From NCBI GenBank assembly GCA_018266845.1, contig JAFDZO010000029.1, positions 1 through 64,000 on the forward strand: 64,000 nt of DNA, written 5' to 3'. Both the position numbers and the translations under genes were made by a program. Below are positions 8,407 to 18,900 of the stretch, piece after piece. The DNA comes from Bacteroidota bacterium. GTDB lineage: Bacteria > Bacteroidota > Ignavibacteria > Tepidaquicellales > Tepidaquicellaceae. The notes beneath the pieces were generated by a model, which saw nothing but the letters and a program-made list of their open reading frames with translations, did no database searches and had not been told where the DNA came from. The stretch's first letter is position 1; the number at the start of each line of letters is the position of its first letter.

Positions 8407-9030
8407 TCATTTTATATCCTTAAAATCCACATCGAGCACGTCGAAATTTTCCCATCCTTTGTAATCGAAATGCCACCATTCAGTCGGTAGTCCTGTGAAG
8501 CCGTACTTAGTCATTACATCTTCCAGAATTTTTCTGTTCTTAATCTGCTCTTCAGTAAGGCTCATATAATCTCTATGCGCTTTTTCAGTGAAGTCGTCGT
8601 ATTCAGTGGGCATTGAAAGTTCTTTTCCGTTTTTATCAACGAGCGTTAAATCAACCGCCATACCCCTGTTATGACGAGAACCTTTCTTCGGGTCTGCAAC
8701 ATATCTTTCATCAGGCATAATCTCCCAGAATTTTTTCTGCACGGAAAGCGGTCTGTAGCCGTCATAGATTTTTAATCCCAGCCCGCTCTTCTCTAATTCT
8801 TTCTGTACGGAGTCTAAGCTAAGAGCTGCATCCTTCACAAGAAATGCTCTCGCTTCGGGATAGACAACTTTCCCCGTGAAATTATTTGCAGTTGCGTAGC
8901 GAATATCAAGCAGAATAGCAGGATTCATTTTGTTAAGCTCTATGAATTCGGGATTTGTAACTTTCTGCGCAAACGATACCGATGCAAACAGAAGTAAAAC
9001 AGCAATGAAAAATTTTTTACAGGCGTTCAT
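8407..9030 (-). CDS. D-alanyl-D-alanine dipeptidase (VanX/DdpX family, M15D)
   Basis: 207 residues with signal peptide 1-21 (MNACKKFFIAVLLLFASVSFA, then Gln22), so exported. M15D zinc-peptidase signature: GYRP (Arg93), SRHNRGMAVDLTL with zinc ligands His120 and Asp127, and EWWHFDY with catalytic Glu184 and zinc ligand His187. VanX-type enzymes hydrolyse D-Ala-D-Ala dipeptide; chromosomal exported versions such as DdpX probably recycle or scavenge peptidoglycan dipeptide. No vanHA ligase or regulator is nearby, so glycopeptide resistance is not implied. Its start is separated from the DUF3667 stop by a single base, which suggests one leftward transcript. Confidence 0.92.
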   Translation of the reverse strand: MNACKKFFIAVLLLFASVSFAQKVTNPEFIELNKMNPAILLDIRYATANNFTGKVVYPEARAFLVKDAALSLDSVQKELEKSGLGLKIYDGYRPLSVQKKFWEIMPDERYVADPKKGSRHNRGMAVDLTLVDKNGKELSMPTEYDDFTEKAHRDYMSLTEEQIKNRKILEDVMTKYGFTGLPTEWWHFDYKGWENFDVLDVDFKDIK

Positions 9031-9031
9031 A

Positions 9032-9802
9032 TCAGAAAAAAGTAATTGTGATTTGAGATGTAATGATTATCCAGTAATAAGTGATAACGAAGTAAACTAC
9101 ATAAAGCAAAATTGTAAAAGAAAAATCAGGAAGAAATTTTTTTATGTAAAAATGTTTTACCGCAAAAAAAAGATAAATGAACGGTACAACAAAAAACATT
9201 ACATAATAGCTGAACGGAAGAATGTTGTCGGTGAAACTGTCAATCAGAGAAAAAATCAGGCACGCCGTATAAAAATGCAGCGAGAACACAAGATGCTCTG
9301 CCATTTTTCTCTTTTGCCTGTAAAAAACAATGCTCAACACAAGAGTAAAAACAACTATTGCAATGAGATAATAAAAAGAAATTTTGCTGAAATAATTAGA
9401 GTTGAATTTCTCTATGAAAATATCTTTGGATATTCCTTTTTCGGCAGTAACTTTTTCAATGCTCGCCTTCATGAAATCTAGGTCTTCAAGAGCGAAGGAG
9501 TAATCGTTCTGCGCAAACATTTTTCCTATGAAAAATACCACAATGCAGGTGAAAATAAAGAACTTCAGCGGCTTTACATGGCTGGCAATTCTTCCTTTAA
9601 CATATTCATTTGAAAGGTAGCCGGGTCTGAAAAGCAGGTCGGAGAGGCTTTTAAAAATATTAGAGTCATATTTAAAAAAATCCTCGAAAAAATTTAATAT
9701 AAACTTACCGATTGTCAAATCGTGAGGAGAAAATTTCTTCTGTCCGCATTCCGAGCAAAATTTGCCGGTAAGTTTTGCTCCGCAGTTAGTACAGTTTGCC
9801 AA
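9032..9802 (-). CDS. DUF3667-type zinc-ribbon membrane protein
   Basis: 256 residues. The N-terminus is a compact four-cysteine ribbon (Cys4, Cys7, Cys16, Cys19 in CTNCGAKLTGKFCSECGQKK), then an amphipathic part with LLFRPGYLSNEYVKGRIASH typical of DUF3667 proteins of Bacteroidota. About five membrane segments follow, near residues 77-97, 138-160, 170-187, 196-214 and 228-250. Biochemical function of the family is not known; the ribbon faces the cytoplasm if the first segment runs in to out. Its start is 1 base from the DinB-like gene stop. Confidence 0.85.
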   Translation of the reverse strand: MANCTNCGAKLTGKFCSECGQKKFSPHDLTIGKFILNFFEDFFKYDSNIFKSLSDLLFRPGYLSNEYVKGRIASHVKPLKFFIFTCIVVFFIGKMFAQNDYSFALEDLDFMKASIEKVTAEKGISKDIFIEKFNSNYFSKISFYYLIAIVVFTLVLSIVFYRQKRKMAEHLVFSLHFYTACLIFSLIDSFTDNILPFSYYVMFFVVPFIYLFFAVKHFYIKKFLPDFSFTILLYVVYFVITYYWIIITSQITITFF

Positions 9803-9803
9803 G

Positions 9804-10298
9804 CTATTTTTGCTCTCTATAAAAGGTTATCAAATCTGTCGAGAATAAATCAGTTACTCCTGCCGTTCTTAACATTGTAACTATCTGTCCCCTGTGAAAA
9901 GTTGAGTGGTTTAGGCAGTGCATTAATATTTCGTGGAGCTTGTTTGTGAATTCTTTTCCTGCCTGATTTTTATATGTAATATCTTCTGAAAAAGAAACAT
10001 CGGAGGATTTATTCGCGATTTCAATTAAAGTTTTAGATTGTTCTGAAAATAAATTCGCTGCTTCATTGAAAGTTCCTTTAAATTCAGCGCTGGGCCATGT
10101 TGCCAACGATTCTCCGTTTATTCTTTTGCACCAGATATTTTCCGCATCCCAAATATGATATAACGTGTCTTTAATCGTCCTAAAGCTGGATAACAGTTCC
10201 TTTTCAAGAATAGAATTATCTAAGGTAATAAGCAAATCGCAGATTTTTTTATTTGCCCAGTAGTTGTAGTTTGTATAATTGATTAAGATTGTTTTCAT
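9804..10298 (-). CDS. DinB-family four-helix protein
   Basis: 164 residues when started at the ATG at 10298, which gives MKTILINYTNYNYWANKKI, the usual DinB opening. The longer frame to 10349 would overlap the TrmO-like gene by 37 bp and looks less likely. Candidate metal-binding histidines lie in DTLYHIWDAE and in LMHCLNHSTFHRGQ, the pattern of the DinB/YfiT metal-dependent fold. Related proteins include thiol-transfer enzymes and many of unknown role. Substrate here cannot be told. It sits in a tight leftward run with the TrmO-like gene upstream and DUF3667 downstream. Confidence 0.87.
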   Translation of the reverse strand: MKTILINYTNYNYWANKKICDLLITLDNSILEKELLSSFRTIKDTLYHIWDAENIWCKRINGESLATWPSAEFKGTFNEAANLFSEQSKTLIEIANKSSDVSFSEDITYKNQAGKEFTNKLHEILMHCLNHSTFHRGQIVTMLRTAGVTDLFSTDLITFYREQK

Positions 10299-10312
10299 TT
10301 TATAAATTAAAA

Positions 10313-10771
10313 TTATTTCCAGTAATCCTTCATGATTTCTTTTATCCATTCCGGCTGGCGTATTTCTTCCGAAGGTAAAAACTCTTTATAAACAGGTTTA
10401 ATATCAAGTACAGGCGAACCGTTTATGGCATCGAGTCCTTCTACTATGAGGGTTTTTCCCTCTGCCTTTATCAGCTTTACTATAGTAAGTCCCAGTTTAT
10501 TTGGTCTGTTTTTTCCCCGCTGCGCAAAAATTCCTGTTTCGGGAAGATGCTCAAGATTTCTCGGATGCCTTGCTCCCGTTACAATTTTGTTATCGTCTGC
10601 CTTATCAAAGTGAAAAATAATTTCAAGGTGAGAAAACTCCTCTATTCCTTTTAGCGAGCTTGAATCAATACTATCATCAAGAATAATTGCGCTAAGGGTA
10701 TTTCCCCAATAGTCATCCTCAATTTCTTCCCTGCTGTTTACTACTTTTCCAATCGGAAACAGGTTTATCAT
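10313..10771 (-). CDS. trmO: TrmO-like tRNA methyltransferase (TsaA/UPF0066)
   Basis: 152 residues. Family features: PIGKVVNSRE at the N-terminus, HLEIIFHFDKAD, then GARHPRNL...GIFAQRGKNRPNKLGLTIVKL, the conserved AxRxxxRPNxLGLS/T-type SAM-binding region. It ends with GLDAINGSPVLDIKPVY. E. coli TrmO N6-methylates t6A37 in tRNA-Thr using SAM. This version is only the TrmO core and lacks the C-terminal extension of the E. coli protein. Stop/start overlap TAATG with the kinase gene upstream shows translational coupling. Activity is inferred from family; a divergent substrate is possible. Confidence 0.87.
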   Translation of the reverse strand: MINLFPIGKVVNSREEIEDDYWGNTLSAIILDDSIDSSSLKGIEEFSHLEIIFHFDKADDNKIVTGARHPRNLEHLPETGIFAQRGKNRPNKLGLTIVKLIKAEGKTLIVEGLDAINGSPVLDIKPVYKEFLPSEEIRQPEWIKEIMKDYWK

Positions 10772-12708
10772 TATATTTCTTTACCCGGAAGTTTTACAAA
10801 AAAAGCTGCGCCTTCTCCCTGAACACTTTCGACCCACACTTTTCCGTTATTCAAATTCACAAGTCTTTTTACTAACGAAAGCCCTAAGCCTATACTGTCT
10901 TCTCCGCCCGTAGGTCTGGCGCTTAACTTCGCAAATTTTTCAAAAATTTTCTCTTTATCTTTTATTGTTAATCCCGGTCCTTCGTCCTTTATTTCAACCT
11001 GAACGTACCCTTCGCTGTATGAAGTATTAATATAAATATTTTTTCCCTGCGGAGAATACTTAACGGCGTTTGAAATCAGATTGGAGAACACTGAACTTAA
11101 AGAGCCTTTATCCCCCATAATTACATAGTCTTTTTCAGGAAGAAAAATTAAAGAGATTTTCTTGTCGGCAGCGCGGTTTTCATAATCTTCTAATGTTGAT
11201 TTGAGAAGATTTATTAAGCTTAAGTTTTCAGGATGAACTTCTAATTTTCCTGATTCGATTTCATTTATTTTTAAAAGCTGACGCAGTATTTTTAAAACTT
11301 TTGTAGAAGATTTATTTATAGAATCAATATACTCAAGCAGTTCTTCTTTAGTTGTTGTATCCTGCTCCGAAAGAATTAAATCGGTAATTCCGTATATAGC
11401 AGAAAGCGGGTCCCTAAGGTCATGCGAAATAATGCTTATGTAATGGTCTTTTTCTTCGTTAAGCGCATCAAGCTTTTGTATCATCTGTTCAAGCTCTATG
11501 TTCTTTTCTCTTGCGGCTTCATATTCTCTTCTGTTTTTTTCTGACTCGTACTGAACAATTAAGCCTTTGCTCTTTATTTGTGTTTCAGCGTTATTCAGGT
11601 ATCTTTCCAGCTCATGGTATTCTTTATAATATTTAAAAGCTGCCTCAATATCGGGAATTTTTTCATAAAGCTCGGACAGGTACATCAAAGCAGACATTTT
11701 TATATCCTTAACATTTATCTCCGAAGAAATTTTTAATGAATCCTTGAGATAACTTTTTGCTTTTGAATAATTCTCAAGAGCAAGGTAAGAAATGCCGAGA
11801 TTCAATAAGGAAAATGCTTCACCCTTTCTGTTGCCTATACGTCTGCTGATTTCAAGGCACTCGTTAAACTTTTCAATTGCTTTTTCTTCGTTTTTCAGCA
11901 TTGAAAAAATTGTGCCGATATTGCTTAACACATTTCCCTCGTCATCTTTGCTGTGAGTCATCTTTATCAGATTCAGAGATTCATTATAATAGTCTAATGC
12001 CTTTCCGTAGTTTCCAACAGCTTTGTAGTTCATACCGATATTGTTCAGCACATTTGCTTCGTCAATAATCGAGTTATTTTTATCAATAAATTTTAAGCTT
12101 TTAAAAAGGTATTCATTAGATTTTTTGTACTCGCCGAGCGTATTATACATAAGCCCGATATTGTTCAGTGTATTGGCTACTGTTTTTCTATCGCCGTATT
12201 GTTCTTTCAGTTCAAGGCTTATCAAATAATATTCTAATGATTTTGGATAATTATTTATCAGTTTGTAAATTATACCAATGTTGTTTAGGGTAAGGGATTC
12301 GGAAAGCTTATCGGGTAAATCTTTTTTCAGATTTAAGGATTTGAAGTAAAACTCAAGCGCTGCTTCATAGCTGCTCAAGCTTTGATTTGTATTGCCAAGC
12401 CAGTGATAGACATCTGCCTCGTATTTTTTATTTTGAAGCCGCAAAGCAATGGCAAGCGCCTCATAAAATTTCTTTAATGCTAATTCAAATTCAGCAAGAG
12501 CGTAAAAGCTCTCGCCCATTAGCAATAAAGAACGTATCTTTCCTTCTTCAAAATTATTCTTGCCGGAAATTTCATAAGCATCCTGCGCGGAAACCAATGC
12601 CTTTTGCGGATTTGATTTCGGCAAATCTTTGTAGGAATCTAACAGAGAATTAATTTCATCATTATCCATTACTAAAATATTGTCTGTATTGTCCGTCAAA
12701 ACTTCCAT
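10771..12708 (-). CDS. Soluble TPR-sensor histidine kinase
   Basis: 645 residues, no membrane segment. Residues about 20-375 are consecutive tetratricopeptide repeats of the A-N-x-L-N-N-I-G type (at least seven clear units). A coiled-coil linker (about 385-425) follows. HisKA carries SIISHDLRDPLSAIYG (phospho-His429), and a HATPase_c domain has an N-box near NLISNAVKYS, then DEGPGLTI and GGEDSIGLGLSLVKRLV. Such kinases sense through the TPR part, probably by protein contact in the cytoplasm. No response regulator lies next to it, so its partner is elsewhere. It overlaps the TrmO-like gene by one base. Confidence 0.92.
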   Translation of the reverse strand: MEVLTDNTDNILVMDNDEINSLLDSYKDLPKSNPQKALVSAQDAYEISGKNNFEEGKIRSLLLMGESFYALAEFELALKKFYEALAIALRLQNKKYEADVYHWLGNTNQSLSSYEAALEFYFKSLNLKKDLPDKLSESLTLNNIGIIYKLINNYPKSLEYYLISLELKEQYGDRKTVANTLNNIGLMYNTLGEYKKSNEYLFKSLKFIDKNNSIIDEANVLNNIGMNYKAVGNYGKALDYYNESLNLIKMTHSKDDEGNVLSNIGTIFSMLKNEEKAIEKFNECLEISRRIGNRKGEAFSLLNLGISYLALENYSKAKSYLKDSLKISSEINVKDIKMSALMYLSELYEKIPDIEAAFKYYKEYHELERYLNNAETQIKSKGLIVQYESEKNRREYEAAREKNIELEQMIQKLDALNEEKDHYISIISHDLRDPLSAIYGITDLILSEQDTTTKEELLEYIDSINKSSTKVLKILRQLLKINEIESGKLEVHPENLSLINLLKSTLEDYENRAADKKISLIFLPEKDYVIMGDKGSLSSVFSNLISNAVKYSPQGKNIYINTSYSEGYVQVEIKDEGPGLTIKDKEKIFEKFAKLSARPTGGEDSIGLGLSLVKRLVNLNNGKVWVESVQGEGAAFFVKLPGKEI

Positions 12709-12727
12709 TTTTTATAAAATACAAATT

Positions 12728-14548
12728 TTATATTTCAATATTAAGTCCGCCAAGTTTCATTATTCTTAGCGCATTTGTTGTGGGGCAGGGACCAAGGTTT
12801 AGTTTATAATCAAAAATCATCTTGTTTTCGATGATTTCTTCTTTAAAATGGACATTTTCTATTATATCAAATTCCTTGCCAAGATTTACAAGTTCAAGGT
12901 CGTGTGTGGAAATAGCTCCGCAGCCATTTTTTCCGATAAGCGATTTTATATACTCCCGGCTTCCAATAAGCCGTTCGCGGTTGTTAGTGCCTTTAAAAAT
13001 TTCATCAATCAGGAAAAATAATGGCGGTTCGCTGTTATCTAAAATGTTATCGTAAATTAACTTCAGCCGTTTCACTTCCGAATAAAAATAAGATAAACCT
13101 TCGTTTAAGTTATCGCTGATTTTTATACAGGTAAAAATTCTGAAAATAGAAGTGCTCAGCTTTTCGGAGCAAACCGGCGCGCCGCAAAACGCAAGACAGA
13201 GGTTTGTTCCGATTGTTTTAAGGAACGTACTTTTGCCCGACATATTTGATCCCGTAATTATAAAAATCTCGCTTCCTTTTATGGCAAAATTATTTTCAAC
13301 TCTTTTATCATAAGCAATTAAAGGGTGCCCGATTTTTTCAGAATAAAATTCAGAATTAGGGCTATTCTTGATTTCAGGGAAAACATAACCAGGATTTGTA
13401 TATCCGAACTCTGCAAGTGATATATACACTTCCAACTCATACAGTTTTTCCATCCACAAAGGAAGAACATGCTTCAGAACTTCCTTCTGCTTTGCAAGAT
13501 TTATTGAAAGATAAATGTCGTAGGGAATTACGGAGTTGACAAGAAACCTGAATATTGCATTTTCCCGAAAGCTGAGCAGATTTACCAAGCGGTTTATTTT
13601 CTTTGAAATAATCAGCGGACTTGTTTCTGCATTATGAAACGGCTCAAGAAATTTTTGAAGCTCAGAACTTTTGTTGAAATTTGTTTTGGAAATTATCTCA
13701 AGCACTTTGTACGCTTTCAGATATTCATCAAAGATAATTTCTGAGGGACCAATTATCTGTTTTATTTTCTTTTCCTGTGAGCCGTATATAATCAGTACAA
13801 GAAAATATCCCGCCACCCAATAAGAAGGGGCAAGATTGTAGAAATTCAAGACGAAGAAAACTATGTTAAACAGTGAAACAAGAATATAAAAAATAAAAAC
13901 CCCGTAAGAGATATTTACAATTGAATCTTTTTTAAGCCACTCAATAAGCCGGCTGCCTTCAAATTCATTTTGCTTCAGATAAGAAAATCTAAGGAACAAT
14001 TTTTGCCTGAAGCTTTCATAGGGAATTAACTCCTTGACAATACTCTGCCTGCGGATTAGCTCAGTGAAATTTTTCAGAGGATTTAATAGACTTTGCTTAA
14101 GCAATTCATAACCCTCCTTTGAAAAAGTGCTGTTTAAAATTCTCAGCAAAGAATATTTTCCCGTAATATCTAAATCAATTTCAAAGGGATGATGCGAATC
14201 TCTGTAATCTTTTTTTTCCGGCGGGATGTTATCCCAATCCAGATTCATCTTTGCAAGACGTATATTTTTTATCTTGATGAATCTTTTCAGCTTATCAATA
14301 GAAGAAATTAATTTACTATGTGAAGCGGCAAGAACTGCAAAAACGGCAAAGTCGCATATTAAAACAGCAATGCCCGTATAAGTGCCGATGCGGTTAAAAG
14401 AAATGAAGGCAAGTATTATACCTGCAATAATAACCGAAAGCCGGTAATACGAAAGAGAATTACTTTTCTTATTTAAAAAGTTTATTCTTTCCGTTAGTTT
14501 GCTGATTATCTTTTCTTCGTGTAAAAGAATTTCTTTGCGTGAAATCAT
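12728..14548 (-). CDS. Membrane-anchored MutS-related ATPase
   Basis: 606 residues. The C-terminal third is a MutS-type ABC ATPase: Walker A TGSNMSGKST with Lys439, Walker B LFFLIDEIFKGTN, and STHDLEL as the switch histidine. Four hydrophobic segments precede it, two near residues 34-76 (SVIIAGIILAFISF and GIAVLICDFAVFAVLAA) and two near 212-255. The middle includes a MutS core/lever-like helical region. Mismatch-binding (domain I) and connector domains are absent, so this is not repair MutS. Related membrane MutS-like proteins are widespread in Bacteroidota without known function. It starts divergently from the flavoprotein and is probably first in the leftward run. Confidence 0.88.
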   Translation of the reverse strand: MISRKEILLHEEKIISKLTERINFLNKKSNSLSYYRLSVIIAGIILAFISFNRIGTYTGIAVLICDFAVFAVLAASHSKLISSIDKLKRFIKIKNIRLAKMNLDWDNIPPEKKDYRDSHHPFEIDLDITGKYSLLRILNSTFSKEGYELLKQSLLNPLKNFTELIRRQSIVKELIPYESFRQKLFLRFSYLKQNEFEGSRLIEWLKKDSIVNISYGVFIFYILVSLFNIVFFVLNFYNLAPSYWVAGYFLVLIIYGSQEKKIKQIIGPSEIIFDEYLKAYKVLEIISKTNFNKSSELQKFLEPFHNAETSPLIISKKINRLVNLLSFRENAIFRFLVNSVIPYDIYLSINLAKQKEVLKHVLPLWMEKLYELEVYISLAEFGYTNPGYVFPEIKNSPNSEFYSEKIGHPLIAYDKRVENNFAIKGSEIFIITGSNMSGKSTFLKTIGTNLCLAFCGAPVCSEKLSTSIFRIFTCIKISDNLNEGLSYFYSEVKRLKLIYDNILDNSEPPLFFLIDEIFKGTNNRERLIGSREYIKSLIGKNGCGAISTHDLELVNLGKEFDIIENVHFKEEIIENKMIFDYKLNLGPCPTTNALRIMKLGGLNIEI

Positions 14549-14615
14549 ATTGAAAGCTACTTATTTTCAAAAGAAATAATAATGTAGAAATAATTTAACT
14601 TTATTCTTTTAGTAT

Positions 14616-14674
14616 AACCTCAGAGCGATTTCTTCTTTGGATTCTCTGTGCGAAAATCTGCGCGCTCTGTGGTT
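14616..14674. repeat. 59-bp imperfect palindrome (AACCWCAGAGCG arms)
   Basis: AACCTCAGAGCG at 14616-14627 is matched by CGCTCTGTGGTT at 14663-14674 (11 of 12 paired). The inside continues with CTCTGTG and CTGCGCG copies of the same short unit. It lies in the divergent gap between the MutS-related and flavoprotein genes. It has the same design as the palindromes at 23123 and 47382: arms starting ACC and made of repeated C(A)C-containing units. No cargo gene inside. Confidence 0.7.
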
Positions 14675-14689
14675 AGATAATATCAAAGT

Positions 14690-15847
14690 ATGAATAGTTA
14701 TGATGTTATAATAATCGGCGCAGGGGCAGCCGGACTTTTTGCCGCAGTAATTGCATTGCAAAAAGGCAAGAGCGTGCTGGTGCTTGAGCACTCCGAAAAG
14801 CCGGGTAAGAAAATCCTAATTTCAGGCGGAGGCAGATGCAATTTCACAAATTTGTATGCTTCACCGGAAAATTATATTTCACAAAATCCGCACTTCTGCA
14901 AATCCGCGCTGGCGCGATATACACAACACGATTTTATAGAGCTTGTTGAAAAACACAAAATAGCATATCACGAAAAAAAACTGGGGCAGCTTTTTTGTGA
15001 CGGGAGTTCAAAGCAGATTGTTGATATGCTGATGAAGGAAAGCAACGGCGCAGAACTTAAAATAAATTGCAAGGTTAATTCCGTTGAGAAGGAAAATAGC
15101 TTTGTTGTAAAGACAAGTCTCGGTAAATTTGAATCTGGCAGCGTAATTATTGCAAGCGGAGGGCTTTCGATTCCGAAAATGGGAGCAACGGCTTTCGGAT
15201 ATAAAATTGCAAAGCAGTTCGGCATAAATATAGTTGAAACAAAACCCGCCCTTGTTCCGCTTCTGCTTGGAAAGGATGATTTGAAGACGTTTAAAGAGCT
15301 TAGCGGAATCTCAACAGATGCAATTATCTCCACTGGCAAGATAAGTTTCAGGGAGAATATTTTGTTTACTCACAAAGGATTAAGCGGACCTGCAATACTT
15401 CAAATTTCCTCGTATATAAGTAACTCCGATAGAATTAATATTGATTTGCTGCCTGAAAATAATCTTGATGAAATAAAAAATTCTAAGGAAAAGCAGGAAC
15501 TGAAAACTTATCTGAAAAAATATTTTTCTGAAAGATTTATACAAGTTCTTGCCGAAAATTATATTAATTCAAAACCCCTGTATCAATACAACGAAAAAGA
15601 AGTTAATAAAATAAATTCCACGTTGAAAAATCTTATGCTTAACATTCCCGGCAATGAAGGTTATGAAAAAGCCGAGGTAACAGCCGGCGGAGTAGATACA
15701 GATGAACTTTCTTCAAAGACAATGATGTCAAAAAAAGTTGAGGGATTATTTTTCATAGGAGAGGTTACAGATGTTACGGGCTGGCTTGGCGGATATAATT
15801 TTCAATGGGCATGGTCTTCGGCGCATGCAGCGGCTTCCTCAATTTAG
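14690..15847 (+). CDS. HI0933-family flavoprotein (YhiN-like NAD(P)/FAD oxidoreductase)
   Basis: 385 residues. N-terminal FAD-binding Rossmann motif DVIIIGAGAAGLFAAV (GxGxxG), followed by the HI0933 signature PGKKILISGGGRCNFTN near residue 41. C-terminal GGV...MMSKKVEGLFFIGEVTDVTGWLGGYNFQWAWSSAHAA binds the FAD pyrophosphate and ribityl side. The family (E. coli YhiN) is conserved, but its substrate is not established. Usual length is about 400, so it is complete. ATG at 14690 is the only sensible start. Next gene begins 54 nt later, same strand. Confidence 0.92.
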   Translation: MNSYDVIIIGAGAAGLFAAVIALQKGKSVLVLEHSEKPGKKILISGGGRCNFTNLYASPENYISQNPHFCKSALARYTQHDFIELVEKHKIAYHEKKLGQLFCDGSSKQIVDMLMKESNGAELKINCKVNSVEKENSFVVKTSLGKFESGSVIIASGGLSIPKMGATAFGYKIAKQFGINIVETKPALVPLLLGKDDLKTFKELSGISTDAIISTGKISFRENILFTHKGLSGPAILQISSYISNSDRINIDLLPENNLDEIKNSKEKQELKTYLKKYFSERFIQVLAENYINSKPLYQYNEKEVNKINSTLKNLMLNIPGNEGYEKAEVTAGGVDTDELSSKTMMSKKVEGLFFIGEVTDVTGWLGGYNFQWAWSSAHAAASSI

Positions 15848-15901
15848 CATATCTCACAAATATGAGATTGAAAATTGATTGTCAAATATGAAAATTAAGA
15901 T

Positions 15902-18900
15902 ATGAAGTTATTACTTACCATAATTTTACTTGCTTCCTCTCTTTTTGCCGAAGAATATAAAATCGAAAAATTTGATGCTTCCGGGGAGCTGCCATCTAAT
16001 CTTGTTTTTAAAATTTATCAGGATAGCAGGGGCTTTCTATGGTTTGGCACCATGTATGGTCTGTACAGATATGACGGCGTGAGCTGTATTTCTTACCGCT
16101 ATAATCCGTTCGATTCGGCTTCAATCGGCAACGATGACGTTATAAGTATTTTTGAAGACAGCAAAGGTTATCTTTGGTTTGGAACATATCTCGGCGGCGT
16201 TAGCAGGTATGACGCTGCGGCTTCTGCATTCACAAGGTTTACACATAAGGAAAATACAAATAGTATTTGCGATAACACCGTGTGGGCTATCTGCGAAGAC
16301 AAAAACGGAGCAATATGGTTTGCAACTCAAAATGGTATCTGTAAATACGAAAACAATCTGTTTACGGCTTACAATAACAGCAGCGCACCTAAAGTAAACA
16401 CCTTCTATTGTATTGTAGCGGACAATGAAAATAATTTATGGGCAGGCGGTTTGAGAGGAGGTCTGTTAAAATTTAATTCTGAAAGAACTAAGTTTGATAC
16501 TTACAAAAGAAATGATGCAAGCGCAGATTCCATTAACGGCAACGTAATAAGAGGGCTTTATTGCGATAAGAAAGGGAATCTATGGATAGGTATGATTCAA
16601 CGCGGAATTTGCATGATTAAATCTGAGGATATAAAACAGAATATTTTCAGGTTTAATAAGCAGATGTTTGATTCTACCAATGAAAACGCTGCGGGAAATT
16701 CTTCTATATACCAGATTTGCGAAAACAGGAAAGGTGAAATTCTTTTTTCATCTTCAGGAAAAATTTATTCGTATAAACCCGATAACAAAAAATTTGCGCA
16801 GATAACGCTCTCTCAAAACACAAATACTAAAGGCGAAAACCTCGCAATGGTAAGCGATTATTCAGGCTGCTTGTGGGTTAGCTCCTATGAAAACTGCCTC
16901 TTTAAAATTACAAAAAAGGATGAAAGGTTTTTGAATCTAAGCGTTACTAATAACGGAAGTGAATTCGGAAACGTAAGGGCGCTGTATTATGATTCGCTTG
17001 CGAAAAAAATTTTTGCGGGAAGCAGTTCGGGGATATTGGAGTACGACGAGCACAGCAGAAAAATTAATAAGGCAGATTTTGCAGGTATAGATACTCAGGT
17101 AAATTCAATTTGCAGGGATGAGAAAGGAAATTTATATATAGGAACTGAAAATTCTCTCATAAAAATTTCTTCGTTTGGAATAGAGAAAAAGTTAATTGAG
17201 AATACTTTTGTTGTAAAGATTATTACCGATGGTAATAGTATTATTGCGGGCACTTCTAACGGAATTTATTTTATTAATACGGCATCAGACGACACTATTG
17301 CCTACAGAAATATTCCCGGAGATAAAAACAGTCTTTCAGAAAATATGGTGCTTTCCTTGTATAATGATAGCGAAAATAATGTTTGGGCGGGCACTTATAC
17401 GGGTTTGAATAAATTTAACAGAGACAGCAAAACTTTTTCGCATTACACAAAAGAACTGAACGACACGGCTTCTTTAAGCAATAATTATGTTTATTCAATT
17501 TTGCAAAAAGATAAAGATAATCTTTATATCGGCACTGCCGGCGGATTGAATATACTAAACTTAAAGAGCGATAAAGTTTACGTTGCCAAAGAAAACTCAA
17601 TATCAGCTTCGGTTATTAACTCGATGGTTCTTATCGGAGAAAAACTTTGGATGGGAACAAACCGCGGGCTTCTCCAGCTTGATTTAAAAAATTTCCATGC
17701 GAAAAATTACACGGACTACTTCGAAAGCGGAGTTTTTAATCCCGGCGCTCTGTTAAAAACAAATTCCGGTGATGTTCTGGCGGGAAATAAGTCCGGGCTG
17801 GTGGTGTTTAATCCTGCTAATATCAATTCCGATACTATAAAGCCGTTAATATCATTTGGGAGTATTAAAATTTATGATGCGAAAAAAAATGAAAGTCTTG
17901 ATTTATCCCGTCTTGATAAATTAAACCTTGACTACAGCCAGAATAATTTTGAGATAGATTTTGCCTTGATGGATTTCAATAATCCTGCAGGAAATCAATA
18001 CGAATACAAACTGGAGGGCGCAGATAAAGAGTGGATATTATCGGGGAATAAAAGCTCTGTTTTTTATTCCAGCCTAAACCCGGGTAAATATGAGTTAAAA
18101 ATTAGGGGAGTAAACTACGACGGCGTAAGAAGTAATGATAAATCCCTCATGCTTACAATTTCGCCGCCTTTCTGGAGAACCTTTTGGTTTTACTTAATTG
18201 CTGCTTGCGCAATTTTCGTTTTGGCATTTACTCTATATAGCTACCGCCTGAAAAAAAATATCCGCCTCGCCCTTGAACTGGAACGGGCGAAAGAGGAAGA
18301 AAGAGAAAAATGGCGTGAGCAGGCATCAATTGATTACCATGATGAGCTTGGGCACAAGCTGACAAGAATTTCAATGTATTCACGCCGGGCGTTAAAAAAA
18401 ATGAACGGTCATGCAGATGAGCTTGGGAGCGATATTAATAATATTATAGAAACATCTAACAGCCTTCGTATGAGCGCGCGTGATTTAATCTGGTCGCTTA
18501 ACCCTTCCGAAGATTCCCTCTACGATTTTATTACCCGTATAAATCTTTTTGCAGATGAACTTTTTGATAACTCCGGTATGGCTTATCACAAATGTAAAAA
18601 CATTTCAGAATGGAAAAACATAGAAATGAAAATGGAAGTTAAGAGGCAGCTTCTTTTTATATTAAAAGAGGGCATGAATAATGCGCTGAAGTATTCCGGC
18701 GCAAACAATGTCCGGCTGGAATTATTCAAGCAAAACGATTCTTTAAGTTTGATACTTACCGATGACGGAACGGGCTTTGAGTATCCTTCCGAATACAGCG
18801 GCTACGGGCTTTTGAATATGAAAAAACGCTCAACGAAAGCCGGCTTCGGTTTGCAAATAGAATCCTCTTTTAATAAAGGGACAAAAATAGAAGTTAATAA

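Noticed and set aside
8407-9030. Vancomycin resistance locus
   Set aside because: Only an exported VanX/DdpX-like dipeptidase; no vanH, vanA or vanRS genes next to it.
8930-9481. 183-residue ORF on the + strand
   Set aside because: Antisense to the VanX-like and DUF3667 genes, which have clear motifs; Lys/Asn-rich shadow.
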